DNA of 64,000 bases from Streptomyces sp. Z26 (lineage in GTDB: Bacteria > Actinomycetota > Actinomycetes > Streptomycetales > Streptomycetaceae): the NCBI RefSeq assembly GCF_003665095.1, contig NZ_RCHV01000002.1, positions 1,931,501-1,995,500 on the forward strand. The letters run 5' to 3'. The notes under the pieces were generated by a model, which was not told the origin of the DNA, ran no database searches, and saw only the letters and a list, made by a program, of their open reading frames with translations. Positions within the stretch are counted from its first letter, which is position 1, and each line of letters begins with the position of its first letter. The translations under genes were made by a program, and so were the position numbers. This document shows positions 1-9,100 of the stretch, in pieces.

Positions 1-1497
1 GAGGGTCGCGTCCCGTTGCAGGTCCACGTAGTGCGCGGCCGGGTCGCCGAGGTCCGTACGCGTGGGCAGCGGCCACAGCGGCGGCTCCGGCTCCGGCTCC
101 CACGCGCCGGGCGGGCGGGGCGACTGGCCCGCGGTCAGGCCCAGTTCGGCGGCGGCGTCGGCACCGGCGGCGGCGCCGTCCGCGAGGCAGTCGCGGAGGC
201 GTACGAGACCGCGCGCGGCCCCGACGACGCGGCGCGGCGGGCCACCGGGGGTCCCACCGGCGGTGGGGTCCTCGGGGACGTGGCAGCACAGCCGCTCGTC
301 GTAGCGCGTACGGCCACCGGCCTGGGTGTGCAGCTGCACGGCCGGGTTCCAGCCGCCGCTGACCAGCAGCAGGTCGCAGTCGACGGCCTCGGGGTCACCC
401 GCCGTGCCGCCCGTGCCCGCCGTACCGCCCGCTTCGCGCGGCGCCAGCAGCGCCGCCGTGACGGCGCCGTCCGGGCCGCCGCGGCTGCCGACGACGACCT
501 GTCCGGCCACCACCTCGATGCCCCGGTCCGCGCAGAGCGCCGCCCAGTACGCGGGCACGCGGTCGCGGGCCTCCGCGACACGGGCGATCTCCAGCCCGGC
601 GTCGGCGAGTTCGAGGGCGGCGGGGTACGCGCTGTCGTTGTTCACGGCGAGCACGGCGCGGCTGCCGGGCAGCGTCCCGTACCGGTTGGCGTACGTACGG
701 GCCGCGCCCGCCAGCATCACGCCCGGCCGGTCGTTGTCCGCGAACAGCAGCGGCCGTTCGTGCGCACCCGTGGCGAACACGACGCGGCGCGCGCGGATCT
801 GCCACAGGCGGCCACCGCCGCCGGAGGCGGGCGGCTGCCGTTCGGCGGCGACCACGTAGTTGTGGTCGTAGCAGCCGAGGGCGGTGGTGCGGGTGAGGAC
901 GGTGGTCTCGGCGCGGGCGGCGAGTTCGGCGGCGGTGCGCCGTACCCACTCCCCCGCGGGCCGGTCGGCGACGCGCTCGCGGGTGCCGAGGAGGCTGCCG
1001 CCCAGCTCCGGCTGGTCGTCGAGGAGCACGACGCGGGCCCCCGTGGCCGCCGCCGCGCGCGCGGCGGTGAGCCCGGCCGGACCGGCGCCGACGACGAGCA
1101 CGTCGCAGTGCGCGTGCGTGGCGTCGTGCCGCCCGTGGTCACCCGGGTCGTCGGGGTCCAGCCGCCCCTTGCCGCGCAGGGACACGGCGCACAGCCCGTC
1201 GTACAGCTCGACCGCCGTGGCCTGCGCCATCGGCTCGGCCGGGTGCCCCGGCCCGTCGGGGCCGGGCGCGCGGGGGCTCAGCCCGACCAGGGCGTTGGGC
1301 TCGTCGACGCCCGCCGCGTACACGCCGCGCGGGCGGCCGTGGGCGAGGCTGGCCGCGACGACGCGGACGCCGTTGGCGAGGAGGGCGGAGGCGAGGGTGT
1401 CGCCCGCGTAGCCGGTGTACGGGGTGCCGTCGAAGGTGAACGTGAGCGGGCGGGCGCGGTCGACGCGACCGGCGTCTGGGGTGCGGCGGGCGTTCAC
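1..1497 (-). CDS. soxA: Sarcosine oxidase alpha subunit, N-terminal part (runs off left edge)
   Basis: Alpha subunit of heterotetrameric sarcosine oxidase, which oxidatively demethylates sarcosine to glycine and passes the one-carbon unit to tetrahydrofolate. The visible 499 codons hold the N-terminal ubiquitin-like region (TFTFDGTPYTGYAGDTLASA near residue 15) and a dinucleotide-binding GAGPAG motif followed by GATGAHERP-type FAD/NAD segments. The family is usually about 950 residues, so the C-terminal folate-binding half lies beyond position 1. The start is GTG at 1497, overlapping the soxD stop (GTGA), which points to translational coupling. Gene order soxB-soxD-soxA is standard. soxG would be expected next, outside the window. 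Confidence 0.93.
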   Translation of the reverse strand, partial: MNARRTPDAGRVDRARPLTFTFDGTPYTGYAGDTLASALLANGVRVVAASLAHGRPRGVYAAGVDEPNALVGLSPRAPGPDGPGHPAEPMAQATAVELYDGLCAVSLRGKGRLDPDDPGDHGRHDATHAHCDVLVVGAGPAGLTAARAAAATGARVVLLDDQPELGGSLLGTRERVADRPAGEWVRRTAAELAARAETTVLTRTTALGCYDHNYVVAAERQPPASGGGGRLWQIRARRVVFATGAHERPLLFADNDRPGVMLAGAARTYANRYGTLPGSRAVLAVNNDSAYPAALELADAGLEIARVAEARDRVPAYWAALCADRGIEVVAGQVVVGSRGGPDGAVTAALLAPREAGGTAGTGGTAGDPEAVDCDLLLVSGGWNPAVQLHTQAGGRTRYDERLCCHVPEDPTAGGTPGGPPRRVVGAARGLVRLRDCLADGAAAGADAAAELGLTAGQSPRPPGAWEPEPEPPLWPLPTRTDLGDPAAHYVDLQRDATL

Positions 1498-1793
1498 GGG
1501 GCGACCACCGTTCCGGCGGGGGCAGGCGCGGCGGGGGCGGGGGTCGCGGGCGCGGGGCGTACCTCGTGCGTGACGGTGTGCCGGACGACGTCGAACCAGC
1601 GGCGGCAGCCCGCCGCGTGGCTCCACCGCTCGGTGAACCAGCCCTTCGGGTTGTCCCGCAGGAAGAGGTAGGCGCCCCACTCCTCGTCGCTGAGCGCGTC
1701 GGGGTCCGCCGGGTGGGCGAGGTGCGCCTGACCGCCGTAGTGGAACTCCACTTCGTCCCGGTCACCGCACCACGGGCAGGGAATCAGCTGCAT
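1494..1793 (-). CDS. soxD: Sarcosine oxidase delta subunit
   Basis: Small structural subunit (99 aa) of the sarcosine oxidase heterotetramer. It begins MQLIPCPWCG and has the zinc site expected of SoxD: Cys6 and Cys9 in CPWC, His59 and Cys63 in HAAGC. The core ends near residue 78 and is followed by a Pro/Ala tail. It starts 109 bp after soxB, and its stop overlaps the soxA start by four bases. Family length and position in the operon agree, so the assignment is firm. Confidence 0.95.
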   Translation of the reverse strand: MQLIPCPWCGDRDEVEFHYGGQAHLAHPADPDALSDEEWGAYLFLRDNPKGWFTERWSHAAGCRRWFDVVRHTVTHEVRPAPATPAPAAPAPAGTVVAP

Positions 1794-1902
1794 GGTGTCT
1801 CCAGTGCTCGTCCGTGTGCAGTGCAGTGCTGTTCGGTGCAGTACGGAGCGGTTCGGTACGGAGCCGCGCCGGTACGGGGTACGGGTGCGGGGGTACGGAG
1901 CG

Positions 1903-3123
1903 TCAGTGCGCCACGGCCGCCGCGCCGTGCTCGTCGATGAGCGCGCCGGTGGTGAAGCGCTCCAGCGTGTACGCCTCGTTGAGCGGGTGCGGCCGGTCGT
2001 GCGCGATGGTGTGCGCGTACACCCAGCCCGCGCCGGGGGTGGCCTTGAAACCGCCCGTCCCCCAGCCGCAGTTGAGGTACAGCCCGTCCACCGGGGTCAG
2101 CCCGACGATCGGTGACGCGTCGGGCGACACGTCCACGACGCCGCCCCAGGTGCGCAGCACCCGCGCCCGCGCGAACAGCGGGAACAGTTCCAGCGCCGCC
2201 GCCATCTGCTGCTGGATGACGTGGAAACCACCGCGCTGGCCGTACGAGTTGTACTGGTCGACGCCCGCGCCCATCACCAGTTCGCCCTTGTGCGCCTGGC
2301 TGACGTAGACGTGGACGGCGTTGGACATGACGACGCACGGGTGCACCGGTTCGAGCAGTTCGGAGACGAGCGCCTGCAACGGGTGGCTCTGGATGGGCAG
2401 TCGGAACCCGGCCATCTCCGCGAGCAGCGTCGAGTGCCCGGCGGCGGCGAGCGCGACGCGGCCCGCCGCGATCGGCCCGCGGTCGGTCTCGACGCCGGTG
2501 ACCCGGCCACCGCTGACGGTGATGCCGGTGACCTCGCAGTTCTGGATCAGGTCGACGCCGAGCGCGTCCGCGGCGCGGGCGTACGCCCAGGCCACGTGGT
2601 CGTGCTTGGCGATGCCCGCCCGGCGCTGGAGGGTGGCGCCGAGCACCGGGTAGCGCGCCTCCTGCGAGACGTTGACGATCGGGCAGAACTCCCGGACCTC
2701 GTCCGGGGTCAGCCACTCGGCGTCGACGCCCTGGAGCCGGTTGGCCTCGACGCGCCGGACGCTGTCCCGTACGTCCTGGAGGCCGTGCGCGAGGTTGAGC
2801 ACGCCGCGCTGGCTGAACAGGATGTCGTAGTCCAGCTCGGCGGGCAGGTCCTCCCACAGGTCGAGGGCGTGGTCGTAGAGGGCGGCGCTCTCGTCCCACA
2901 GGTAGTTCGACCGGATGATCGCGGTGTTGCGGGCCATGTTGCCGCCCGCGAGCCAACCCCGTTCGAGGACGGCGACGTTGGTGATCCCGTGGTTCTTCGC
3001 GAGGTAGTAGGCGGTGGCCAGACCGTGCCCGCCGGCGCCCACGATCACCACGTCGTACGTGGGTCGCGGGTCGGGGTTGCGCCAGAGGGAGTCCGGGTGT
3101 TCGGAGGGGGCCGCGTATGCCAT
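1903..3123 (-). CDS. soxB: Sarcosine oxidase beta subunit
   Basis: Catalytic beta subunit (406 aa) that binds FAD non-covalently and, in the family, FMN covalently through a His. It has the N-terminal Rossmann motif [10 protein letters not shown] (residues 25-34) and the segment AKHDHVAWA (His174/His176), the region of the FMN-linking His in characterised enzymes. The C-terminal [15 protein letters not shown] and [15 protein letters not shown] motifs are typical of the DAO/SoxB family. It is the first gene of the soxBDA operon. Its promoter, about 90 bp upstream, overlaps a presumed IclR site (3216-3234). Confidence 0.96.
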   Translation of the reverse strand: MAYAAPSEHPDSLWRNPDPRPTYDVVIVGAGGHGLATAYYLAKNHGITNVAVLERGWLAGGNMARNTAIIRSNYLWDESAALYDHALDLWEDLPAELDYDILFSQRGVLNLAHGLQDVRDSVRRVEANRLQGVDAEWLTPDEVREFCPIVNVSQEARYPVLGATLQRRAGIAKHDHVAWAYARAADALGVDLIQNCEVTGITVSGGRVTGVETDRGPIAAGRVALAAAGHSTLLAEMAGFRLPIQSHPLQALVSELLEPVHPCVVMSNAVHVYVSQAHKGELVMGAGVDQYNSYGQRGGFHVIQQQMAAALELFPLFARARVLRTWGGVVDVSPDASPIVGLTPVDGLYLNCGWGTGGFKATPGAGWVYAHTIAHDRPHPLNEAYTLERFTTGALIDEHGAAAVAH

Positions 3124-3215
3124 GGACGGGCCTTTCTGTCAGCGCGAGGGACAGGTCCAGGCAGGGAGTGGGGTGCAGGAGGAGCGGGTCACGGGTGGCG
3201 AACCGAAACTGCCGA

Positions 3216-3250
3216 TGTTTCTTATTACGCAACACAGTTCTTCATGTGAA
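3216..3250 (-). promoter_or_regulatory. soxB promoter with overlapping IclR-type operator
   Basis: Reading the minus strand, a -35 TTCACA (3250-3245), a 17-bp spacer and a -10 TAATAA (3227-3222) precede soxB. The inverted repeat TGTTTC-N7-GCAACA (3216-3234) covers the -10. An almost identical element lies in the promoter of the Rieske operon (4442-4460). The rest of the 426-bp gap between soxB and the IclR gene (3251-3549) shows no gene. Confidence 0.65.
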
Positions 3251-3549
3251 ACGACTGCGAGCACGAGTATGGAGGAGGGTCACGGTTCGGCGTCAACCCC
3301 TCACCGGCAAAATCCGGCGCGGCCACGGGCGCGTCGGCGCACCGTGCCCGCGTACGCGCTCCCGGGCCCCGGAATCGGCACCGCGTGCCGCTCCCCCGGC
3401 ACCCCGCAACCGCCTTGGCGCACGGGCGCGTTGGCACACGTACGCCCCCGTCTGGAGGGTTCCGGACGGGGGCGCGCGAGGGGCGTACGGTGCGGCGGGG
3501 CGTACGGGCACGGGCGGGCGTACGGGCGCGGGGCCCGTACGGGACCGGG

Positions 3550-4350
3550 TCAGGCCCGGCGCTGGATGCGCGCGCTGACCTCGGCCGCGGCCTGCCCCAC
3601 CACGCGCGCCAACTCGGCGAACCGGTCCGCCGACAGCCGGTACGTGGGCCCCGAGATGCTCAGCGCGGCGACGACCTCGCCCTCCGCGCCGTAGACCGGG
3701 CAGGCGATGGCGTTCAGGCCCAGCTCCAGCTCCTCCCGGGTGTTGCTCCAGCCGCGACGCCGGACGAGTTCCAGGTCGGCGCGGAGCGCGGCGGCGTCGC
3801 AGATGGTGTGCTCCGTGAACCGCTCCAGCCTGCCCGCCAGCAGCTCACGGCCCCGCTCGGGCGGCGCGAAGGCCAGCAGCACCTTGCCGCTGGAGGTGGC
3901 GTGCAACGCGGTGCGCTGGCCGACCCAGTTGTACGCGCTGACCGACCGGAGGGCGCGGATCTGACCGACGTTGATCGCCTCGCTCCGGTCCAGGACGGCG
4001 ATGTTCACGCCCTCGCCGGACTCCTCGGCGAGCCGCTGGCACACCTCCCGGCTCTCCCGGGTGATCTCCAACTGGGCGCTGGCGGCACCGGCGAGCCGCA
4101 CGATCCCGTACGCCAGCTGGTACTTGCCGCGGTCCGCCGTCTGCTCCACCAGGTCCCGCTGCTCCAACGCCGCGACCAGCCGGAACGCCGTGGACTTGTG
4201 CACCCCCAGGTCCTCCGCGATCTCGGTGACCCCGGCCTCGCCGTGCCGCGCCAGGATGTCCAGCACGGTGACGGCCCGGTCGACCGACTGGACGAGCGAA
4301 CCCCCGCCTCTGCCGCCGGAGCTTCCGGCGCTCTGCGTCTCGTTGGCCAT
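3550..4350 (-). CDS. IclR-family transcriptional regulator (copy 1)
   Basis: 266-aa regulator with an N-terminal winged helix (VTEIAEDLGVHKSTAFRLVAALE, about residues 40-65) and the C-terminal IclR effector domain (LHATSSGKVLLAF, LGLNAIACPV, ISGPTYRLS). It lies between soxB, which it follows upstream on the same strand, and the divergent Rieske/reductase operon, so it is placed to control both. Shared inverted repeats on both promoters support this. The Gly/Ser-rich first 15 residues are probably disordered. The effector is not evident; a betaine or sarcosine-related metabolite is an inference from context. Confidence 0.92.
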   Translation of the reverse strand: MANETQSAGSSGGRGGGSLVQSVDRAVTVLDILARHGEAGVTEIAEDLGVHKSTAFRLVAALEQRDLVEQTADRGKYQLAYGIVRLAGAASAQLEITRESREVCQRLAEESGEGVNIAVLDRSEAINVGQIRALRSVSAYNWVGQRTALHATSSGKVLLAFAPPERGRELLAGRLERFTEHTICDAAALRADLELVRRRGWSNTREELELGLNAIACPVYGAEGEVVAALSISGPTYRLSADRFAELARVVGQAAAEVSARIQRRA

Positions 4351-4391
4351 GGGGGAACGCTATCCCGCGCCTCCCCGGCCCGAAGTGACGC

Positions 4392-4460
4392 TTGACACCG
4401 GCTCCCACGGGCCCGCATGGTTTGTTGCGCATAGCCAATCTGGTTGCGTCATCTGAAACA
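4392..4460 (+). promoter_or_regulatory. Rieske operon promoter with two IclR-type sites
   Basis: A -35 TTGACA (4392-4397) and a -10-like CATGGT (4416-4421) are spaced by 18 bp. Just downstream lie two similar boxes: TGTTGC-N7-CAATCT (4423-4441, degenerate right arm) and GGTTGC-N7-GAAACA (4442-4460). The second matches the soxB site in 15 of 18 central positions. Placement over the expected transcription start suggests repression. Confidence 0.6.
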
Positions 4461-4564
4461 CACACGAGTGGCGACTCGTCCAACGCCGTGTTCCCGCAAC
4501 GTCATCACATCCCCTTTTCGTCCGCGGAGGCCGCATGCCCCCGCCCGCGTACGGAGGAACTGTC

Positions 4565-4927
4565 ATGGAACACAGTGAAACCCTCACCCTCGAAGACACC
4601 GTCCTCGTCGCCTGCCGTATCGAGGACCTGCCCCCCGGTGAATCCGTACGCGTCGAGGCGGGCGAAGGCACCGACGCCGTCGCCGTGTTCAACGCCGACG
4701 GCGAGCTGTACGCGATCGACGACACCTGCACGCACCAGGACGCCTCGCTGGCCGACGGCTGGCTGGAGGACTGCAAGGTGGAGTGCCCCCTGCACGCCGC
4801 CTGCTTCGACCTGCGCACCGGCATGCCCAGCGGCCCGCCCGCGAAGCGGCCCGTGCGCACGCACCGCGTGACCGTCGAGGACGGCGTCGTGCGCGTGCAC
4901 GTCGCCGCGCCCGTCGGGGCGTACTGA
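4565..4927 (+). CDS. Rieske [2Fe-2S] ferredoxin
   Basis: Soluble Rieske-type ferredoxin (120 aa) that carries electrons from a reductase to a ring-hydroxylating or N-demethylating oxygenase. The cluster ligands are visible as Cys55-X-His57 (CTHQ) and Cys74-X2-His77 (CPLH). ATG 4565 is chosen because GGAGG lies 7 nt upstream; an in-frame ATG at 4535 has no such site. The stop overlaps the next start by one base (TGATG), so the reductase is its likely partner. Next to sarcosine oxidase, a role in betaine or related N-methyl demethylation is likely, but no oxygenase subunit is in the window. Confidence 0.9.
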   Translation: MEHSETLTLEDTVLVACRIEDLPPGESVRVEAGEGTDAVAVFNADGELYAIDDTCTHQDASLADGWLEDCKVECPLHAACFDLRTGMPSGPPAKRPVRTHRVTVEDGVVRVHVAAPVGAY

Positions 4928-6180
4928 TGCGTTCCGTCGCGGTCGTCGGCGCCTCGCTGGCGGGTCTCGCGGCGGCGCGCGCACTCCGCGCGCAGGGCTA
5001 CGACGGCCGGATCACGCTGATCGGTGACGAGCCGCGGGCACCGTACGACCGGCCGCCGCTGTCCAAGGACTTCCTGCTGGGCCGCACGTCCGCCGAGGAG
5101 CTGGCGCTCGGCACCGAGGACGACGAACCCCTCGACCTGGACTGGCGGCTCGGCACCGCGGCCACCGGCCTCGACCCGCGCGGACGCCGGATCACCCTGG
5201 CCGACGGGGGCGAGGTGCGCGCCGACGGCGTGGTGCTGGCGACCGGCGCGCGGGCGAGACCGCTGCCGGGCGCCGGTGGCGCGGGTACGGGGCCCGCCTC
5301 GGACACGGCCTCCGGCGCGGGCGGGACGGCGGGCGTGCACACGCTGCGCACCCTGGACGACGCGCTGGCGCTGCGCGAAGCGCTGGGCGCGGGCGGCCCG
5401 TTGGTGGTCGTCGGCGCGGGCTTCATCGGCGCCGAGGTGGCCTCGACGGCGCTGGCGTGCGGCGTCGACGTGACCGTCGTCGAGGCGCTGCCGGTGCCGC
5501 TCGCCGGGCCGCTCGGCCCGGAGATGGGCGCCGTCTGCGCCGGGCTGCACACCGACCACGGCGTACCGCTGCTGTGCGGTACGCCCGTACGCCGCCTGCT
5601 GGGCGACGCGCGGGTCGAGGGCGTCGAACTGGCCGACGGCACCGTGCTGCCCGCCGCCGCCGTACTCGTCGGCATCGGCTCGCTGCCCAACACCGAGTGG
5701 CTCGCGGGCTCCGGTCTGGACGCGACCGCCGACCTGCGGGGCGGCGTACCCACCGACGGGCGCGGCGCCACCGCGCTCCCGGGGGTCGTCGCGGTCGGCG
5801 ATTGCGCCGCCGCTTACCAGCCGGACACCGGCGGACACGTGCGCACCGAGCACTGGACCGACGCGCTGCGGCAGCCGGAGACCGCCGTACGCGCGCTCCT
5901 CGCCGGAGCGGACGCACAGGACGCGCAGGACGCGCCCGGCGCACGCGGTCCGCTGCCGTACTTCTGGTCCGAACAGTACGGCGTACGCCTCCAGTTCGCG
6001 GGCACCCGGCGGGACGGCGACACCGTACGCGTCGAGGCGGGCGACCCGGAGGACCGCAGCTTCCTCGCGGTCTACGAACGGGACGGCAGTCCCACGGCGG
6101 TCCTCGGCATGGACCAGCCCAAGCAGTTCACCCGGTGGCGCCGCCAACTCGCGGCGCGGTGGGCGGCGGTGGCCACATGA
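4927..6180 (+). CDS. FAD-dependent ferredoxin reductase
   Basis: 417-aa NAD(P)H:ferredoxin reductase of the class that serves Rieske oxygenases. It has an FAD Rossmann motif (VVGASLAG, residues 7-13), RPPLSKDFL, a central NAD(P) motif (VVVGAGFIGAEVA), the VVAVGDCAA FAD signature and a C-terminal reductase domain. A Gly/Ala/Ser-rich loop after ATGARARPLPGAGG is longer than usual and looks disordered. It is translationally coupled to the ferredoxin. The gene converges with the second IclR gene across an 81-bp G+C-rich gap that carries an 18-bp direct repeat (6203-6220 and 6239-6256). Confidence 0.92.
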   Translation: MRSVAVVGASLAGLAAARALRAQGYDGRITLIGDEPRAPYDRPPLSKDFLLGRTSAEELALGTEDDEPLDLDWRLGTAATGLDPRGRRITLADGGEVRADGVVLATGARARPLPGAGGAGTGPASDTASGAGGTAGVHTLRTLDDALALREALGAGGPLVVVGAGFIGAEVASTALACGVDVTVVEALPVPLAGPLGPEMGAVCAGLHTDHGVPLLCGTPVRRLLGDARVEGVELADGTVLPAAAVLVGIGSLPNTEWLAGSGLDATADLRGGVPTDGRGATALPGVVAVGDCAAAYQPDTGGHVRTEHWTDALRQPETAVRALLAGADAQDAQDAPGARGPLPYFWSEQYGVRLQFAGTRRDGDTVRVEAGDPEDRSFLAVYERDGSPTAVLGMDQPKQFTRWRRQLAARWAAVAT

Positions 6181-6261
6181 CCGGCGCGCGCGGGCGCGCG
6201 GCCGAGGGCGCGCGGGCCGGTCCTCACGCGTACCGGCGCGAGGGCGCGCGGGCCGGGGGCG

Positions 6262-7047
6262 TCACTCCGGCAGGTAGCCGAGCAGCCAGGAGATCTGCCC
6301 GGCCGCGTCGATCACCGACTTCGCCACGTCCGGCAGCCGCTCCTCGGTGAGGCGGTACGAGGGGCCGGACGCGCTCACCGCGAAGACGACGGTGCCGTCG
6401 GCGGCGCGTACGGGCGCGGCGGCGGCGTTCAGCCCCACCTCCAGCTCCTCCGACGCCAGCGCGTAGCCCTGCCCGGCGATCTCCGTCAGCTCCCGCTGGA
6501 GGGTCGCCGGGTCGGTGACCGTCCCGTCGGTGTGCTCCTCCAACCCGGCCGCGAACAGGTCGGAACGCTCCCGTTCGGGCGTGAAGGCCAGCAGCACCTT
6601 GCCGCTCGCCGTCGCGTGCAGCGGGGTGCTCCGGCCCATCCAGTTCTGCGTGATGACGGCGGCGAGCCCGCGCGCCTGCGCGATGTTCACCGCCATGCCG
6701 TCCTCCGAGACCGCGATGTTCACGGTCTCGCCCACCTCCTCGGCCAGCGCCTCGCAGACCGGGTTCGCGAGCGTGATCATGTCCGGCTGGAAGCGCTTGG
6801 CGCCGCCGAGCCGGATCAGCTCGAAACCGAGGCAGTACTTCCCGCGCAGCTCCCGCTGCTCCACCAGCCCCCGCGCGGCGAGGGCGTTCACCAGACGGAA
6901 CGCGGTCGACTTGTGCACGTCCAGCGCCGCGGCGATCTCGGTGACGCCCGCGGTGCGTCTCCCGGCCAGGAATTCGAGCACGTCGACCGCCCGGTCGACC
7001 GCCTGCACGGTGACAGGGTGGGACGGAGCGCGGGACCTGTTGCTCAT
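6262..7047 (-). CDS. IclR-family transcriptional regulator (copy 2), probably leaderless
   Basis: 261-aa paralogue of the IclR protein at 3550-4350. Both share the recognition-helix sequence HKSTAFRLV, LHATASGKVLLAF and SGPSYRLTEERL. ATG 7047 is preferred to a GTG at 7077 because TATAGT (7059-7054) lies 6 nt before it with no Shine-Dalgarno, as in leaderless Streptomyces genes. It is divergent from the kinase gene 155 bp away. Its target is unknown. The same recognition helix suggests it could read the same boxes as copy 1, so it may be a second regulator of the sox/Rieske genes. Confidence 0.88.
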   Translation of the reverse strand: MSNRSRAPSHPVTVQAVDRAVDVLEFLAGRRTAGVTEIAAALDVHKSTAFRLVNALAARGLVEQRELRGKYCLGFELIRLGGAKRFQPDMITLANPVCEALAEEVGETVNIAVSEDGMAVNIAQARGLAAVITQNWMGRSTPLHATASGKVLLAFTPERERSDLFAAGLEEHTDGTVTDPATLQRELTEIAGQGYALASEELEVGLNAAAAPVRAADGTVVFAVSASGPSYRLTEERLPDVAKSVIDAAGQISWLLGYLPE

Positions 7048-7202
7048 GCACCGACTATACGGGGGCCCTCTCCGCACGCCCTCGGGTCGCGCGGGCGCAC
7101 GCGTCCGCGCGCGTGGGTCGGCGTCCGTACGCGGGCGGGCGTCCGTACCGACGTCCGTACGCGGGCGCGGGGCGGCCGAGGTCGGCAGGTAACTTGGCGG
7201 GC

Positions 7203-9059
7203 GTGACGTACAGCGAACGACCGCGGCTCGTCGCGGACCGCTACCTGCTGCGGGACCAACTCGGCAGCGGCGGCATGGGGACCGTGTGGCGCGCGGAGGA
7301 CGAGGTGCTGGGGCGCACCGTCGCCGTGAAGGAGGTGCGCCTGCGCGCCGGCGGCGAGGGGCCCCGCGTACAGGCCGAACGGGCCCAACGGGAGGCCCGC
7401 GCCGTCGCCCGCCTCTCCCACCCCGGCGTGGTCCACGTCCACGACCTCGTCACGGAGGACGAGCGGCTGTGGCTGGTCATGGAGCTGATCGACGGGCCGT
7501 CGCTGGCCGAACACCTCGCCGTCCAGGGGCCGATGACGCCCCCGGCGGTCGCCGCCGCGGGCCTCCAGCTGCTCTCCGCGCTGGACGCGGTGCACGCCAC
7601 GGGCACCCTGCACCGGGACGTCAAACCGGCCAACGTGCTGCTGCGGCGCGACGGCCGCGTGGTGCTCTGCGACTTCGGCATCGCGGCGCTGGTGGGGACC
7701 GATCCGCTGACCACGTACGGCGGTGTGGTCGGGTCCCTCGACTACATCGCGCCGGAACGGCTCGGCGGGCGGCCCGCCGGGACCGCCGGTGACCTGTTCT
7801 CGCTGGGTGGCACCCTGTGCACGCTGCTGACCGGCCGGTCGCCGTTCGCGCGGCCCGAGGTCGCCGCCGTACTGCACGCGGTGGCGTACGAGGAGCCGGA
7901 ACTCCCCGCGTCCGTCGGCCCGTTGCGCGAGGTGCTCGAAGCGCTGCTGCGGAAGGACCCGGACGCGCGGCCGACCGCCGCCGAGGCCGCCGCGCTGCTG
8001 CGCCCGGTGGCGGGCGCGGCGGCGGACGGGCCCGCCGGGCCGGTCGGGGCCGCCGGGTCGGCGGGGGCGGACGGGGTGACGGCGGCGCTCCCCCCGCTGC
8101 CGCCCACCGCGCGCTTCGACGCGGCCGCGAACGCCCCGGGCACCGACGCACCGGGCGCGGCGGCGGACACGGGTACGGGTACGGGGGCGGGGGCGGCGGG
8201 TACGGGCGGACGCAGCGGTCGCCGCCGCCCGCTGCTGCTGTCCGCCCTGGCGCTGCTCCTCGTGGGCGGGCTCACCGCCGGGTTCCTGACGCACCGCGCC
8301 GACGACGACGGCGACACCCGGAACGACCCGGCCGACGCGGCGGAAGGCGACACGGCGGCCGCCGACTCCTCGACCCGCGTGGACGCGGCGATGCCCACGC
8401 CCGACGACCCGAACCTCCGGGCGCCGGGCACGTACTGGCTGTTCACCGGCGACCACTACCAGCGCGTCCGTACGGCCGCCGCCGACCGCCCCGTACGCGA
8501 ACGGCTCACGCGGCCCGCCCCGCTCGACGGCTGGAGCGCGACCCTCGGCAGGTTCCCCGGCTTCCGGGACGGGGTCGACGCCGTGCTGCGCGTCCCCGGG
8601 CACCGGGACGAGTTCTGGGTGTTCGCGGGCGACCGCTACCTGCGGATGCGGGTCGCCGCCGACGGGTACGCGGACACGCTCGTCGCCGGTCCCCGCCCGG
8701 CGGCCGACTGGGACACGGCGTTCGCGGGGCTCGCGTCCACGGGCGTCGACGCGGTCATGCCGGTGCCGGACGCCCCCGACCAGGTGTGGGTCTTCTCCGG
8801 CGACCGGTACGTCCGTACGGAACTGGCGGGCGACCGCCCCGGCGGGCGGGCCCTCACCGGGGCGTCCGGGCTCGACGGCTGGCCGCGCACGCTGGGCCGG
8901 GTGCCGGGCTTCCGCCAGGGGATCGACGAGGTCGTGCCGGTGCCGGGCACACCGGACCGCTTCTGGGTCTTCGCCGGGCACCGCTGCATGAAGATCCGCG
9001 TCTCCGGCGCCGACCACGTCGACACGGTGGTCCAGGGCCCGCGCCCGCTCGGCGACTGA
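7203..9059 (+). CDS. Membrane Ser/Thr protein kinase with C-terminal hemopexin-like repeats
   Basis: 618-aa PknB-type receptor kinase. The kinase domain occupies residues 13-267: GSGGMG loop (21-26), Lys43 in VAVKE, HRDVKPAN (catalytic Asp139), DFG Asp157, and APER. A Pro/Ala/Gly linker (268-340) and one membrane helix (343-362) follow. The external part (about 394-618) has four repeats of the form VDAV..VP......WVF.GDRY.R, which resemble hemopexin repeats building a four-blade propeller. The chosen start is GTG 7203, with TAACTT (7190-7195) 7 nt upstream, so it is probably leaderless. Bacterial kinases more often carry PASTA or NHL sensors, so this sensor domain is unusual. Its ligand is unknown. 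Confidence 0.9.
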   Translation: MTYSERPRLVADRYLLRDQLGSGGMGTVWRAEDEVLGRTVAVKEVRLRAGGEGPRVQAERAQREARAVARLSHPGVVHVHDLVTEDERLWLVMELIDGPSLAEHLAVQGPMTPPAVAAAGLQLLSALDAVHATGTLHRDVKPANVLLRRDGRVVLCDFGIAALVGTDPLTTYGGVVGSLDYIAPERLGGRPAGTAGDLFSLGGTLCTLLTGRSPFARPEVAAVLHAVAYEEPELPASVGPLREVLEALLRKDPDARPTAAEAAALLRPVAGAAADGPAGPVGAAGSAGADGVTAALPPLPPTARFDAAANAPGTDAPGAAADTGTGTGAGAAGTGGRSGRRRPLLLSALALLLVGGLTAGFLTHRADDDGDTRNDPADAAEGDTAAADSSTRVDAAMPTPDDPNLRAPGTYWLFTGDHYQRVRTAAADRPVRERLTRPAPLDGWSATLGRFPGFRDGVDAVLRVPGHRDEFWVFAGDRYLRMRVAADGYADTLVAGPRPAADWDTAFAGLASTGVDAVMPVPDAPDQVWVFSGDRYVRTELAGDRPGGRALTGASGLDGWPRTLGRVPGFRQGIDEVVPVPGTPDRFWVFAGHRCMKIRVSGADHVDTVVQGPRPLGD

Positions 9060-9100
9060 CGACGACCCGACGCGTCCGCGCGCCGGTCACGGCGCACCGG

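Noticed and set aside
6181..6261. G+C-rich direct repeats between the ferredoxin reductase and IclR genes as a mobile-element scar
   Set aside because: Only an 18-bp direct repeat without terminal inverted repeats or transposase; more likely simple slippage or part of a terminator.
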